From positions 3,686,001 through 3,750,000 of the forward strand of contig NZ_CP011008.1 in the NCBI RefSeq assembly GCF_001578185.1: 64,000 nt of DNA. The letters are read 5' to 3'. This document shows, piece after piece, positions 9,178-17,760 of the stretch. The stretch's first letter is position 1. Each line of letters opens with the position of its first letter. The position numbers and the translations under genes are program-made. Under the pieces are notes generated by a model. It made no database searches. It had not been told where the DNA came from and worked only from the letters and a program-made list of their open reading frames with translations. This stretch comes from Peribacillus simplex (GTDB lineage Bacteria > Bacillota > Bacilli > Bacillales > DSM-1321).

Positions 9178-10059
9178 TCACTTAACCTTCTGTGCATCTA
9201 ATATTTCTGTTAAGAAGGATAAGGTATTATCTCGTAATGAAGGACTTTGAAGAGCAAACTCAATCGTTGTTTTCACAAACCCTAACTTCTCCCCAACATC
9301 ATATCGTTTTCCTTCAAAATCATATGCAAAAACTTGCTGTATCTGATTTAACTGTTGAATCGCATCCGTTAACTGAATTTCCCCGCCTGCACCAGCTTCT
9401 TGCTGATCAAGGATACTGAAGATTTCAGGAGTAAGGATATATCTTCCCATTATGGCTAAATTGGAAGGGGCTGTTCCTAGTTCTGGTTTTTCTACAAAGT
9501 TTTCAACTTGATAAAGTCGGCCATCTTGAAAAGCAGGATCTATTATCCCATAGCGATTCGTTTCTTCCTTAGGCACAGTTTGAACTCCAATAATTGAATG
9601 GTTTGTTTCCTCAAACTGATTAATCAACTGCTTTAAGCATGGAGTTTCACTTTGGACAATATCATCACCTAAAAGTACGGCAAATGGTTCGTCCCCGATG
9701 AATTTACGTGCACACCATACAGCGTGACCTAATCCTTTTGGTTCCTTCTGTCTAATGTAATGGATATTTGCAAGGTTAGTGGAGTATTGTACCTTATTGA
9801 GTAGATCGATTTTCCCTTTTTCCATTAGATTTTGTTCGAGTTCTGGAGCATAATCAAAATGATCCTCAATCGCACGTTTACCTTTTCCAGTTACGATGAT
9901 TATATCTTCTATTCCTGCTGCAACGGCTTCCTCGACTATGTACTGGATCGTTGGTTTATCAACGATTGGCAGCATCTCCTTTGGCATAGCTTTTGTGGCA
10001 GGCAAAAAACGAGTACCCAACCCTGCTGCAGGAATGATTGCTTTTGTGATTTTCTTCAC
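9178..10059 (-). CDS. galU: UTP-glucose-1-phosphate uridylyltransferase
   Basis: Makes UDP-glucose from UTP and glucose 1-phosphate, feeding exopolysaccharide, glycolipid and teichoic acid synthesis in the cytoplasm. The 293-residue protein shows the pyrophosphorylase loop [20 protein letters not shown] at residues 11-30, VEKP in the middle (NFVEKPELG) and [12 protein letters not shown] near residue 225, all typical of GalU/GtaB. It sits between the EpsC-like dehydratase and the priming transferase and begins the supply part of the operon. Base composition is less AT-rich than in the genes after it, which suggests the variable glycosyltransferase block was swapped in beside a conserved core. 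Confidence 0.95.
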   Translation of the reverse strand: MKKITKAIIPAAGLGTRFLPATKAMPKEMLPIVDKPTIQYIVEEAVAAGIEDIIIVTGKGKRAIEDHFDYAPELEQNLMEKGKIDLLNKVQYSTNLANIHYIRQKEPKGLGHAVWCARKFIGDEPFAVLLGDDIVQSETPCLKQLINQFEETNHSIIGVQTVPKEETNRYGIIDPAFQDGRLYQVENFVEKPELGTAPSNLAIMGRYILTPEIFSILDQQEAGAGGEIQLTDAIQQLNQIQQVFAYDFEGKRYDVGEKLGFVKTTIEFALQSPSLRDNTLSFLTEILDAQKVK

Positions 10060-10083
10060 TTATTAGTCCTCCTTGCCCTACTA

Positions 10084-11910
10084 CTATTTCACTGCTGAGA
10101 AAGCTTTGTTCTTTCTTCGATTAGCTAGATTTATCACGAAATCTTTCAGTTCCATTATCGAAAAATCATCATAGGAGTTTAAAAGATACTGTATCTCGTC
10201 TTCCTGTTCCAGTACCGCTTTTCCTATAAAGATCTTAGGGAACACAGCCTCACTATGAACCTCTTTCTCCCCTAATAATTCTTCATACATCTTCTCACCA
10301 GGTCTGATTCCAGAATATTCAATTCCAATATCCTCAATTGAATAACCTGATAACTGGATAAGATTTGTTGCTAATTCTACAATCTTAACAGGTTCACCCA
10401 TATCGAGAACAAAGATCTCCCCACCTCTAGCCAAGGAACTTGCCTGAATGACTAATCTGGATGCTTCAGGTATCGTCATGAAATACCTTGTCATGTCTGG
10501 GTGTGTGACCGTTACTGGTCCACCGGCCTGGATTTGCTTTTTGAATAAAGGAATGACACTGCCTCTGCTTCCTAATACATTTCCGAAGCGAACCGCGACA
10601 AATTTTGTTGTGCTATTTTTAGCTAACTGCTGGATGATCATTTCAGCAATGCGTTTGGTCGATCCCATGACGTTTGTTGGGTTAACGGCTTTATCGGATG
10701 AGATCATCACAAATGCACCTACACCAAAAGTATCTGCCGCTTCTGCAACATTCTTTGTACCAAAAACGTTATTCTTAACTGCTTCACGTGGATTGTATTC
10801 CATAAGCGGTACATGTTTATGTGCAGCCGCATGATAAACAACGTCAGGTCGGTACGTGTCCATCACTTCAAAAATTCTTTCTCGGTCCTGAATATCTGCG
10901 ATGACAGGTATGATTTCTATTTGATTTGCATAGAGCTTTTTCAGTTCCATATCAATCTGATAAATACTATTTTCTCCATGTCCAAGGAGAATAAGTTTGC
11001 CAGGTGAGAACCTGCATATTTGACGGCAAATCTCCGAACCAATTGAGCCCCCAGACCCAGTAACAAGGATGGTCTTGCCTGTTACATATTCAGATATACT
11101 GGTTATATCCAATTCGACGGGTTCTCTCCCTAGAAGATCTTCAACTTCCACTTCTTTAAACTGATTAACATTTACTTTCCCTACCATAATATCTTCAATC
11201 ATCGGCATGATCTGTGTTTTGGCATTCGTTTTTACACATTCATCAAAGATGACCTTCAATTCTTTCTTACTTAATGAAGGAATCGCTATGACAATATTAT
11301 CTATATGGTATTTTTCCACCATTTCAGGAATATGTTTAGAGTTACCAACAACCGGTATTCCTAAGATGTCTAACTTATTTTTCTTCGGATCATCATCAAT
11401 GAATGCTACTGGTTTAAGCTCCGTACCATGATTATTAAGAAGTTGACGTACAACCATGGTTCCTGCCGATCCTGCGCCAATAACCAATGTGTTCCTGGTT
11501 TCCTTTTGATTATGTATCAAGCGGTCACGCAGCATTCGCCACGAAAAACGGGAACCGCCAATAAGGATGACATGCATCATCCAGGTTAATGCCATGGCTC
11601 TTACATAAACATCTTGAAAGACCATTAACTGGATGCCGATAACAGTGATAACCGATAAGCTTACTGCTTTTACAATGGACAGTAACTCCCCAATACTCGC
11701 ATATTCCCAGGCCTTCTTATACAGTTTATAAATAGAAGCAAAAAAATGATGGCTAATTAATAATGAGACAGATGTGACCAAGAGCGTTGGTAATTTAAAT
11801 ATATTTAAATACGGATACAAGAATAAATAACTTACATAAATGGCCGATAATACTATTAAGGAATCTAAAAGCGCCAGCAGTGTTAGTCGTTTTCGGTAGG
11901 CCAACCACAT
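10084..11910 (-). CDS. Nucleoside-diphosphate-sugar 4,6-dehydratase/epimerase, EpsC/CapD type, membrane bound
   Basis: A 608-residue protein with about four N-terminal membrane helices (residues 10-125), then a first Rossmann domain (VIGAGSAGTMVV at about 144) and a catalytic second one (TGSGGSIGSEICRQI at about 285). Motifs such as YHAAAHKHVPLMEYNP and SSDKAVNPTNVMGSTKR place it with EpsC, CapD and PglF, which convert UDP-GlcNAc to a 4-keto-6-deoxy sugar. In most of this group the usual Tyr of YxxxK is replaced by Met; here the segment reads VMGSTKR, which fits. It starts behind a strong AAAGGGGGAA site and follows a structured leader at 12077-12118. Confidence 0.9.
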   Translation of the reverse strand: MWLAYRKRLTLLALLDSLIVLSAIYVSYLFLYPYLNIFKLPTLLVTSVSLLISHHFFASIYKLYKKAWEYASIGELLSIVKAVSLSVITVIGIQLMVFQDVYVRAMALTWMMHVILIGGSRFSWRMLRDRLIHNQKETRNTLVIGAGSAGTMVVRQLLNNHGTELKPVAFIDDDPKKNKLDILGIPVVGNSKHIPEMVEKYHIDNIVIAIPSLSKKELKVIFDECVKTNAKTQIMPMIEDIMVGKVNVNQFKEVEVEDLLGREPVELDITSISEYVTGKTILVTGSGGSIGSEICRQICRFSPGKLILLGHGENSIYQIDMELKKLYANQIEIIPVIADIQDRERIFEVMDTYRPDVVYHAAAHKHVPLMEYNPREAVKNNVFGTKNVAEAADTFGVGAFVMISSDKAVNPTNVMGSTKRIAEMIIQQLAKNSTTKFVAVRFGNVLGSRGSVIPLFKKQIQAGGPVTVTHPDMTRYFMTIPEASRLVIQASSLARGGEIFVLDMGEPVKIVELATNLIQLSGYSIEDIGIEYSGIRPGEKMYEELLGEKEVHSEAVFPKIFIGKAVLEQEDEIQYLLNSYDDFSIMELKDFVINLANRRKNKAFSAVK

Positions 11911-12076
11911 TTCCCCCTTTAATAAAATGTCGGTATACTTTCTATTAAATACAGTATTAATGCATTGTATTCTTTTTCACATGACATTATTTTTAAATAC
12001 CATGATGAATGATGCTGTCCATATTCCCTTTTTAAATGCCCTTATTGATCCTAATGATAATTTTGCTGTTTTTGAA

Positions 12077-12118
12077 CTAGGAACTTTCCAATTGGAAGGT
12101 GGTTTATCCCACTCCTAG
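12077..12118 (-). ncRNA. Possible structured leader RNA in the exopolysaccharide operon
   Basis: In the 297-base gap before the EpsC-like gene the minus strand can fold into a compact three-way junction. A 6-bp closing stem (12077-12082 with 12113-12118) encloses a hairpin around the perfect palindrome TTCCAATTGGAA (12086-12097) and a hairpin GTGG/CCAC (12099-12112). In B. subtilis the eps operon carries a cis-acting antitermination RNA (EAR) between epsB and epsC, so a similar role here is plausible. I did not verify an EAR consensus, and no clear terminator follows at once. Confidence 0.3.
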
Positions 12119-12207
12119 ATAAGTCGTTCCAGCAACAAAAAACATAAATACTTTACATGGAGACAAAATTTTTTTATGATGTGTAGGCCTTTTAATTATC
12201 TTTTTTC

Positions 12208-12972
12208 TTAGAAGATTCCAAATATTTTCCTTTTAAATTGTATAGGTTTATCAATTAAAGGACTTTGTCCCTTTATTAGCAGTTCAGCATTTTCTTTGAA
12301 ATAAAATGTACGTCCGATTCCATATTCTTTTGTAATGGTTTCATAGGCTTGTTGTAACGTGAATCCTCTAGAGCCTATATTATGGGCATCTGTTGCAATG
12401 AAATGAGCCAGATTATGTTCGATAATTTTTTTTGAAAAAGACTTAATATTCTTCCCAAAGAGTCCGATAATACTGCCAGAGGTAAGTTGTGTTAACGCTC
12501 CCTCCTGGACCAAGTCAAATAATAGTTTATGATTCTCGATCAATTCCTTATTTCTCTCCGGATGTACGATTATCGGTGTTATTCCTTTAAGCAGCAGTTC
12601 ATAAATCACTTCTTGTGTGTATGTAGGAACCTTACCCGAAGGGAGCTCTAGCAATAAGTATGTACCATTATCATCCAGCGTTAGGATCTCCTCTTTTTCT
12701 ACTGAAGTAAATATGTCCCGGTGTATTCTTACTTCTTGTCCGAAATGAATGGTTAGAGGAATATTGTCTTCTTGTAAACTCTCATTTAACCTCACTGTAT
12801 GGTCAATGATGTCACACTTCACATTTACATACTTCCCATTTAAGTGATGTGGCGTGGCAAATAAATGGGTGATTCCTGCTTCCGCCGCTTTTTTTGCCAT
12901 GATCAAGCTTTCCTTCATGTCCGCGGATCCATCATCAACTCCTGGGAGAATATGGCAATGTATATCAATCAA
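12208..12972 (-). CDS. Tyrosine-protein phosphatase, YwqE/CapC (PHP family)
   Basis: A 254-residue metal-dependent phosphatase that removes phosphate from the BY-kinase tail and its targets. The PHP-domain metal ligands are visible: IDIHCHILPGVDDGS at the N-terminus, FATPHH at about residue 40, FGQEVRIHRDIF, VHPERN at about 137 and ATDAHN at about 194. The apparent start is a TTG at 12972 behind AAGGAAG. It follows the kinase gene by 143 bases and precedes the dehydratase, the usual arrangement of adaptor, kinase and phosphatase that tunes chain length in Gram-positive capsule and exopolysaccharide operons. Confidence 0.92.
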   Translation of the reverse strand: MIDIHCHILPGVDDGSADMKESLIMAKKAAEAGITHLFATPHHLNGKYVNVKCDIIDHTVRLNESLQEDNIPLTIHFGQEVRIHRDIFTSVEKEEILTLDDNGTYLLLELPSGKVPTYTQEVIYELLLKGITPIIVHPERNKELIENHKLLFDLVQEGALTQLTSGSIIGLFGKNIKSFSKKIIEHNLAHFIATDAHNIGSRGFTLQQAYETITKEYGIGRTFYFKENAELLIKGQSPLIDKPIQFKRKIFGIF

Positions 12973-13115
12973 ATTTCACACACTTCCTTTTAACAAATTG
13001 GGGAAATAGGCTTAATCACTAAGAAAATAGATAGGAGTTAATACCCTGAATAATCGTAGCATATAAAACTGCCATTAAACAGGGTGTTATTTTGTCGAAT
13101 TTTGTCGAATTTCCT

Positions 13116-13802
13116 TTAAGTTTGATAGTAATAATAATGGCTGTTATCCGTTTCAACGCCATTTAAAACGACTCCAAGCAAGGATGTATTAGCTTTCACT
13201 AAAAGTTCCTTTGCTTTCACTGCGCTTTGTTTGTTTGTCTTACCGCTCGACACTACCATGATTACGCCATCACATTTATTGGCTACAATCTGGGAATCAG
13301 GCACTATCAGAACGGGCGGTGTATCAAAAATGATATAATCATACATTTGTTTAAGTTCTTCAATGGCTGTTTCTATCGCTTTTGAATTTAATAATTCCGA
13401 AGGGTTAGGCGGTATTGGACCGCTTGTTAAAATGTCTAAATTTGAAACATTTGAATTCAAGATAGTTTTTCTTAAGTCCATTTTCTTTGTCAACACGCTC
13501 GTAAGTCCATGTATATTACTAAGGTTAAAAGCATAATGAATCGATGGTTTCCTTAAGTCTGCATCCACAAGTAATACTTTTTTCTCTTCTTGAGCAAGCA
13601 CAATCGCTAGGTTGGCAGCTGTCGTCGATTTGCCATCATTAGGCTCCGATGAAGTAATCACAATGGTTTTGATTTCTTTATCCACTGAAGAGAATTGTAT
13701 GTTTGTCCTAATTAATCGATATTGTTCAGTAATAGGCGATTTAGGATTAGTCTGCGCAATTAAATTCACTTGTTTTTCATCTTTACTTCTCAAAAATCCC
13801 AC
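13116..13802 (-). CDS. Bacterial tyrosine kinase, EpsB/YwqD/CapB type
   Basis: Cytoplasmic BY-kinase that pairs with the membrane adaptor at 13847-14518 and controls polymer length and export. The 228-residue protein has Walker A (SSEPNDGKSTTAANLAI, about residues 52-68), Walker A' (VLLVDADLRKP, about 79-89), Walker B (YDYIIFDTPPV, about 158) and a C-terminal tyrosine cluster YYYY before QT, the autophosphorylation site. The first start is a GTG at 13802, almost touching its AAGGAA; a TTG three codons later (13793) has better spacing and may be the true start. Confidence 0.92.
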   Translation of the reverse strand: MGFLRSKDEKQVNLIAQTNPKSPITEQYRLIRTNIQFSSVDKEIKTIVITSSEPNDGKSTTAANLAIVLAQEEKKVLLVDADLRKPSIHYAFNLSNIHGLTSVLTKKMDLRKTILNSNVSNLDILTSGPIPPNPSELLNSKAIETAIEELKQMYDYIIFDTPPVLIVPDSQIVANKCDGVIMVVSSGKTNKQSAVKAKELLVKANTSLLGVVLNGVETDNSHYYYYQT

Positions 13803-13846
13803 TTCCTTTCATATGCTTCTTTTCTGGGTTAGCCTTGATTATGTAC

Positions 13847-14518
13847 TTATGAAATTTTTTGAATCGATCCAAGGATGGGCAATTCCAGGAGTTTCTCAAT
13901 ATCATCCTCGTCCTTGATCGTATTGTCCATATACTCAAGGAGGAATGCCAAACCTATTCCAGCCATCAAACCAACTACCACCGCAATAGCGTTATTCAAT
14001 AATGGATTAGGTTTTACAGGAGCAGGATTGTCCTTTATTTCTGCCTTGGCAAGTATGCTAACATTGTCGACGTTCATTATATCTTTGATTTCCTTTTGGA
14101 AAGTTGAAGAAACTGTATTAGCTATTTCTACTGCTTTAGTAGGATTACTATCTTGAACCGTTAATGAGAAGACTTGTGAATTTTCTTGGCTGTTGATTGT
14201 TATTTTTCCGCTAAGTTGCTCAACGCTTTGGTCTAGTTCAAGCTCATCAATGACCTTCTCCAAAATGGCAGGACTTTTTATGATCACACTGTATGTATTG
14301 ATCATGTCGATATTTGATCGTATTTGAGTCGAGTCCAATTGGTTCTCCGATTGTTTCTGATTAACCAGGATCTGTGTTGAAGATTGGTAAACGGGTGTTA
14401 ATACGAAATAAGAAATCGTTCCGCTGATCAAAGCGGCAATTAATGTCAGCAGCATGATCAGCTTCCAACGCTTCTTTAATGTTTTAAAAATATCTTTAAT
14501 ACTAATAGTTTCTTCCAT
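13847..14518 (-). CDS. Chain-length determinant / kinase adaptor, EpsA/YwqC/CapA type (Wzz domain)
   Basis: Membrane protein that activates the BY-kinase and sets polysaccharide chain length. It has an N-terminal helix (LIMLLTLIAALISGTISYFV), an extracytoplasmic Wzz-like domain and a second helix near the C-terminus (AVVVGLMAGIGLAFLLEY), ending in a short cytoplasmic tail. I choose the ATG at 14518 (MEETISIKD, 223 aa) because AGGAGG lies six bases before it, instead of an ATG 15 codons further up. It is the first gene of the exopolysaccharide operon, divergent from the SinR-like regulator. Confidence 0.9.
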   Translation of the reverse strand: MEETISIKDIFKTLKKRWKLIMLLTLIAALISGTISYFVLTPVYQSSTQILVNQKQSENQLDSTQIRSNIDMINTYSVIIKSPAILEKVIDELELDQSVEQLSGKITINSQENSQVFSLTVQDSNPTKAVEIANTVSSTFQKEIKDIMNVDNVSILAKAEIKDNPAPVKPNPLLNNAIAVVVGLMAGIGLAFLLEYMDNTIKDEDDIEKLLELPILGSIQKIS

Positions 14519-14949
14519 TTCATCCTCCTGATGTGTTAAAAATAACCTATTCCATTGTAGCATAAAATTACCTATATTTATGTATTTCCAAGGAAATTTA
14601 CATGAAACTTACAAACTACTTTTTCAATTCAAAAGTAGTTTCATTTCCTAAATTTACCTATATCATATATATATAGGCCATTTTCCGGAATATTCCGACC
14701 CGAATTTCAATAAATCTAAGTATACACCAAATCCCAATCCTTCTTAGGTGATTTTTCGGTTTTGCAAAAATTTCTTGAAATGGACCTAACTATATGCCTA
14801 CCAAAACAGGAAAATCCGTTTATTCATATAATTGTGTCAAGTATTTTAGTGCCTAGTTATCATTAAAAAGGGAGAATAAATGTGTAAACTAAAAATAATA
14901 GTTTAAAAATCATTTATAACTTTCATTTTAATGGTTAGGTGTGGTCAAT
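14519..14949. promoter_or_regulatory. Divergent control region between the exopolysaccharide operon and sinR-like gene
   Basis: This 431-base AT-rich gap must hold promoters for both directions. Three symmetric elements are visible: a hairpin with an 11-bp stem and seven-base loop (14613-14623 with 14631-14641), an interrupted palindrome CCTATAT...ATATAGG (14658-14678) and a perfect 12-bp palindrome CGGAATATTCCG (14686-14697). The hairpin would lie in the leader of the operon if transcription starts upstream of it. I looked for the SinR heptamer GTTCTYT on both strands and saw no exact copy. Promoter positions are not assigned. Confidence 0.45.
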
Positions 14950-15261
14950 ATGATAGGTTACCGAGTTAAGTCGCTTAGGGAAGAAAGGAAAATGTCAATT
15001 AGTGAACTCTCCACAAAATCCGGCGTTGCCAAATCCTATATAAGCTCACTGGAAAGAAACCTTCAAACAAACCCTACTATTTTAGTTTTGGAAAAAATCG
15101 CTAGAATCCTCTGTATTAAAGTGGATGCTCTGTTGCATGATCAAGCAGACAAAGGCATGGATGAAGAGTGGATGGCAATCATGCATGATGTTATGAGGTC
15201 AGGGATATCAAAAAAGGAAATGCGCGAATTTATCGAGGATAGGAAATGTACTCCTCGTTAA
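14950..15261 (+). CDS. sinR: SinR-like transcriptional regulator (XRE helix-turn-helix)
   Basis: A 103-residue DNA-binding protein of the SinR type, which in Bacillus represses exopolysaccharide and matrix genes. The HTH region reads MSISELSTKSGVAKSYISSL followed by ERNLQTNP, nearly the SinR recognition helix and its hallmark tail. The C-terminus (MDEEWMAIMHDVMRSGISKK, then EMREFIED) matches the SinI/SinR dimerisation helices. I start at the ATG at 14950; an in-frame GTG three codons earlier is possible. No sinI-like gene is adjacent. Position directly divergent from the exopolysaccharide operon suggests that the operon is its target, which is an inference. Confidence 0.85.
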   Translation: MIGYRVKSLREERKMSISELSTKSGVAKSYISSLERNLQTNPTILVLEKIARILCIKVDALLHDQADKGMDEEWMAIMHDVMRSGISKKEMREFIEDRKCTPR

Positions 15262-15945
15262 AAATCAGGATTTTTCATTAACATAGAATACTTGCTTATT
15301 GATAGTTTTAACCAATCCTAAAGAGAAAAGTGGTAATAACCACTTTTCCCCCCCGTTACACGCAATCAGAAGACTAACAAAGAATTTTCGGTATCTTTAA
15401 ATGAGATACATACATATTTTTTGTGACTTTATTACATCATGTAATACTACACCCTCACCAAATGTTATGTCTCCGCCTAACAATTAAAGATTATTTTTTG
15501 TTTTATGCCTCTCTTATAGTTTTCCTTATTAGTTTTTTCTGTGCTATTATTAGTTCCCTTTTTTTTAATAATCCTTCAGTAACTTTAATATATTCAATTA
15601 GTTTTAACATTTTATCATTCGAGTAGAACTAAGAGTGATAGGGTTTACATACGTATAAATACTTTTAGCGGCAGGTACAAAAAATGCTATTTCAGGTAGC
15701 AATTACTTAAAAAATGAATATAATACAAAAAAAGAAACTTAACGATGGTTGATGCGGAAATAACCCTATCCGAAATTAATTAACTGAATATTCAAATAAT
15801 AATTACACTTATTATTTGACGATCCAGCTATGTTTAATTTTATTGGAGTGCTAGTCAAACTACATGAATTCAGATATGCGTGGCTACTTCATATATTAAT
15901 TCGTTGAATAGAAAAAGCATTTTTTAAGGAGGCTGATGTATTTAG
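15262..15945. other. AT-rich gap of 684 bases after the sinR-like gene
   Basis: Apart from the hairpin at 15325-15348 I see no supported gene or named element here. A short hydrophobic ORF at 15423-15626 lacks a ribosome binding site. The last 20 bases carry AAGGAGG (15926-15932), which belongs to the small ORF that follows. The promoter for the ORF and the beta-helix gene is presumably in this gap but was not located. Confidence 0.5.
15325..15348. terminator. Terminator-like hairpin after sinR-like gene
   Basis: A perfect 10-bp stem with an AATA loop (GAAAAGTGGT / ACCACTTTTC). On the plus strand the stem ends in TTTTC followed by seven C, so it is not a classic U-tract terminator; on the minus strand it is followed by TCTTTAGG. 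It is the only candidate for ending the sinR-like transcript. Confidence 0.45.
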
Positions 15946-16083
15946 ATGGAACTAAATTTCGGAGAATATAATAATAAAACAATGTTGACCTTATATCTAT
16001 TAGTGAAAAGATTGTATATAACTCTCTTTAATGTGGCTAAAAATATACAACAAACATGCGAAAATATATCGGGTGAATCATGA
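15946..16083 (+). CDS. Small ORF of 45 residues, translationally coupled to the beta-helix gene
   Basis: Not a recognised family. It opens MELNFGEYNNKTMLTLYLLV, contains a moderately hydrophobic centre, one Cys near residue 38, and ends ENISGES. AAGGAGG lies 13 bases before the ATG, a little far, and an in-frame stop directly precedes the ATG, so this start is forced. Its TGA overlaps the ATG of the next gene as ATGA, a classic coupling arrangement, while the downstream gene has no good ribosome binding site of its own. That favours real translation of this ORF, either as a protein or as a leader for coupling. Confidence 0.5.
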   Translation: MELNFGEYNNKTMLTLYLLVKRLYITLFNVAKNIQQTCENISGES

Positions 16084-17336
16084 ATCTAGAATCCGAAATG
16101 GTTGGCGTTGTTATAAACGTAAAAAGATTTGGCGCTAAAGGTGACGGTGTTACGGATGATACAAAAGCAATTCAAAGCGCGATTAATAGCATACCTAATG
16201 GTGGTAGGGTATTGATACCCAACGGGACATATATAATAAATGCAGAGACCCCCTTAACTCCTTTGTCGAATCAAACTGTATCACTTTCCAGTAATGCAAA
16301 ACTTAAAGCGAAACCAAACCCTGATGCTTCGTATCAAATTATAAATATAGTTGAGAAAGAAAACGTAATAATCGAGGGTGGTTTTATTGAGGGTGAACGT
16401 TATGAACACATCGGAAACACTGGTGAAGCTGGAATGGGAATTTCTATAGTTAGAAACTCCAAAAATATAACTATTAGAAATACACATATTTCTAAGTGTT
16501 GGGCTGATGGAATTTATATTGGCGGGAGTTTACCTTGCTATAATATCAATATTTACAATGTTACATGCAATGATAACAGGCGACAAGGTTTATCAATCAT
16601 AAATGTTGATAGACTGACGGTCAGAGACAGCTCTTTTACAAATACAGCAGGAAAATTACCTGAGTGTGGGATTGATATTGAACCAGAACACTATAGTACT
16701 GTAAAAAATGTGATTTTAGACAATATAGTTTGTACGGGTAATAGATCAGGACTTGAAGTTTTTGGATGGGCAAACAATGTCAGAAATGTTAGGGTATTAA
16801 ATTCTAATATGAGCGATAACAAAGATTTCGGATTATCTCTCGCATTCACTTCCGAAATATCAGTAAGGGATAGTAAGTTTAGAGGCAACAAAAATGGTAT
16901 TCTAATGGCTAGAGACAATAACATTGTCTTATTTTCATTTTGTCAAATAACAGATTCAAAAAATGCAGGGGTCAATATAGAAACAGTTCTTCAAACGATA
17001 GATGATGGTATAGGTACTAAGAATGTTGTTTTTAATTCATGTCTTTTTAAAAACAACAGTAAGAATGCTCCTAATTTATTCGATGGTGTTGTTATTGATA
17101 ATACGGATAAGAGGAATATTATAGATAGAATAACTTTTAATCAGTGTGTTTTTATTGATGATCAAGATATTCCAACACAAAGATTTGGGCTTAAGGTTGC
17201 GAACATACCCGAAGTTTCAAACGTGTTGCTTGGACATGGTAATTATTTCAAGGGTAATGCGACTGACGGAATGAGTGCAAATGCAAATAATACATTTGCA
17301 GTGGTTGTTAAACCAATTATAAATGGCAATAGTTGA
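16080..17336 (+). CDS. Right-handed beta-helix protein, pectate lyase superfamily (polysaccharide lyase/depolymerase-like)
   Basis: A 418-residue protein with the pectate-lyase-3 N-cap INVKRFGAKGDGVTDDTKAI at about residues 12-31, then GGRVLIPNGTYII, followed by many short beta-helix turns with N-x-x-I/V spacing (NITIRNTHISKCWADGIYIG; GLSIINVDRLTVRDSSF). Such proteins bind or cleave acidic polysaccharides. Beside an exopolysaccharide operon, a matrix-modifying role is possible. There is no signal peptide at the predicted start, which is odd for an extracellular enzyme. A phage tail-spike origin is an alternative, but no phage genes are near. Catalytic residues cannot be named from sequence alone. 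The start overlaps the small ORF by four bases. Confidence 0.8.
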   Translation: MNLESEMVGVVINVKRFGAKGDGVTDDTKAIQSAINSIPNGGRVLIPNGTYIINAETPLTPLSNQTVSLSSNAKLKAKPNPDASYQIINIVEKENVIIEGGFIEGERYEHIGNTGEAGMGISIVRNSKNITIRNTHISKCWADGIYIGGSLPCYNINIYNVTCNDNRRQGLSIINVDRLTVRDSSFTNTAGKLPECGIDIEPEHYSTVKNVILDNIVCTGNRSGLEVFGWANNVRNVRVLNSNMSDNKDFGLSLAFTSEISVRDSKFRGNKNGILMARDNNIVLFSFCQITDSKNAGVNIETVLQTIDDGIGTKNVVFNSCLFKNNSKNAPNLFDGVVIDNTDKRNIIDRITFNQCVFIDDQDIPTQRFGLKVANIPEVSNVLLGHGNYFKGNATDGMSANANNTFAVVVKPIINGNS

Positions 17337-17376
17337 AAAAACTTATCATGCTTTATAATATGAAATATCAATTTTG

Positions 17377-17408
17377 AAAAGGCCTACGAGATTCTCTCGA
17401 AGGCTTTT
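17377..17408 (+). terminator. Terminator after the beta-helix gene
   Basis: An imperfect hairpin, AAAAGGCCTACGAG with CTCGAAGGCTTTT, ends in a short T run 40 bases after the stop of the beta-helix gene. One bulge and one mismatch weaken the stem, but position and T tract support termination. Confidence 0.55.
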
Positions 17409-17420
17409 ATATGTAAGTTC

Positions 17421-17575
17421 TAACCATGTTTTTCCTTAATTCACATACATATTTCGCTTTATCTTTGGCATAAGTATATAGATTCTTCACGACTATATAC
17501 TTGAGGATTTTAACCGTGAAAGTACCTCTAGTGGTTGCTGTGGTAGAACCAATCACTTTTTCTGATTATTTGATG
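17421..17575 (-). pseudogene. Decayed remnant of the C-terminal tail of a subtilisin-like protease
   Basis: The minus strand of this stretch translates to VIGSTTATTRGTFTVKI and then KNLYTYAKDKAKYV. These match, with substitutions, the last 45 or so residues of the intact protease at 23032-24915 (VIGSTTATNKGTFSVKI, KNLYTYAKDKAKNV). No other part of the protease is present beside it. It therefore looks like a leftover of a duplicated or rearranged copy in this mobile-element-rich interval. Confidence 0.75.
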
Positions 17576-17660
17576 ATACAAATGACTGACACATGGACTC
17601 TTATTTGAGTACTGCTACCTAAACTCTATTTCACTATTTCGTGAGGTCGATATGTAATCA

Positions 17661-17694
17661 AAGAAGCAGTATTGGCTATTGCTTCTTTTTTTTG
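17661..17694 (+). terminator. Orphan intrinsic terminator
   Basis: AAGAAGCAGTA pairs with TATTGCTTCTT and is followed by eight T. No intact gene precedes it. A near-identical hairpin with matching flank (TCAAAGAAGCA) follows the mini zinc-finger gene at 22923-22955, so this may be a leftover of a rearranged copy of that locus. Confidence 0.6.
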
Positions 17695-17760
17695 TTTCAA
17701 AACAGTACAGTTTGCCCCCGCCTTAAAAGGGTATTTTATTATCAGGGGGATACATTACAT

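Noticed and set aside
11927..12118. 63-residue plus-strand ORF before the dehydratase gene
   Set aside because: It is antisense to the operon leader, has no ribosome binding site and covers the structured RNA element.
14519..14949. SinR operator sites
   Set aside because: No exact GTTCTYT or its complement was found, so operators are not annotated.
15423..15626. Hydrophobic 67-residue ORF after the sinR-like gene
   Set aside because: No ribosome binding site and composition expected of AT-rich noncoding DNA.
16080..17336. Prophage tail-spike interpretation of the beta-helix gene
   Set aside because: No phage structural, lysis or integrase genes and no att-like repeats were seen around it; the exopolysaccharide context explains it better, though origin from a phage is not excluded.
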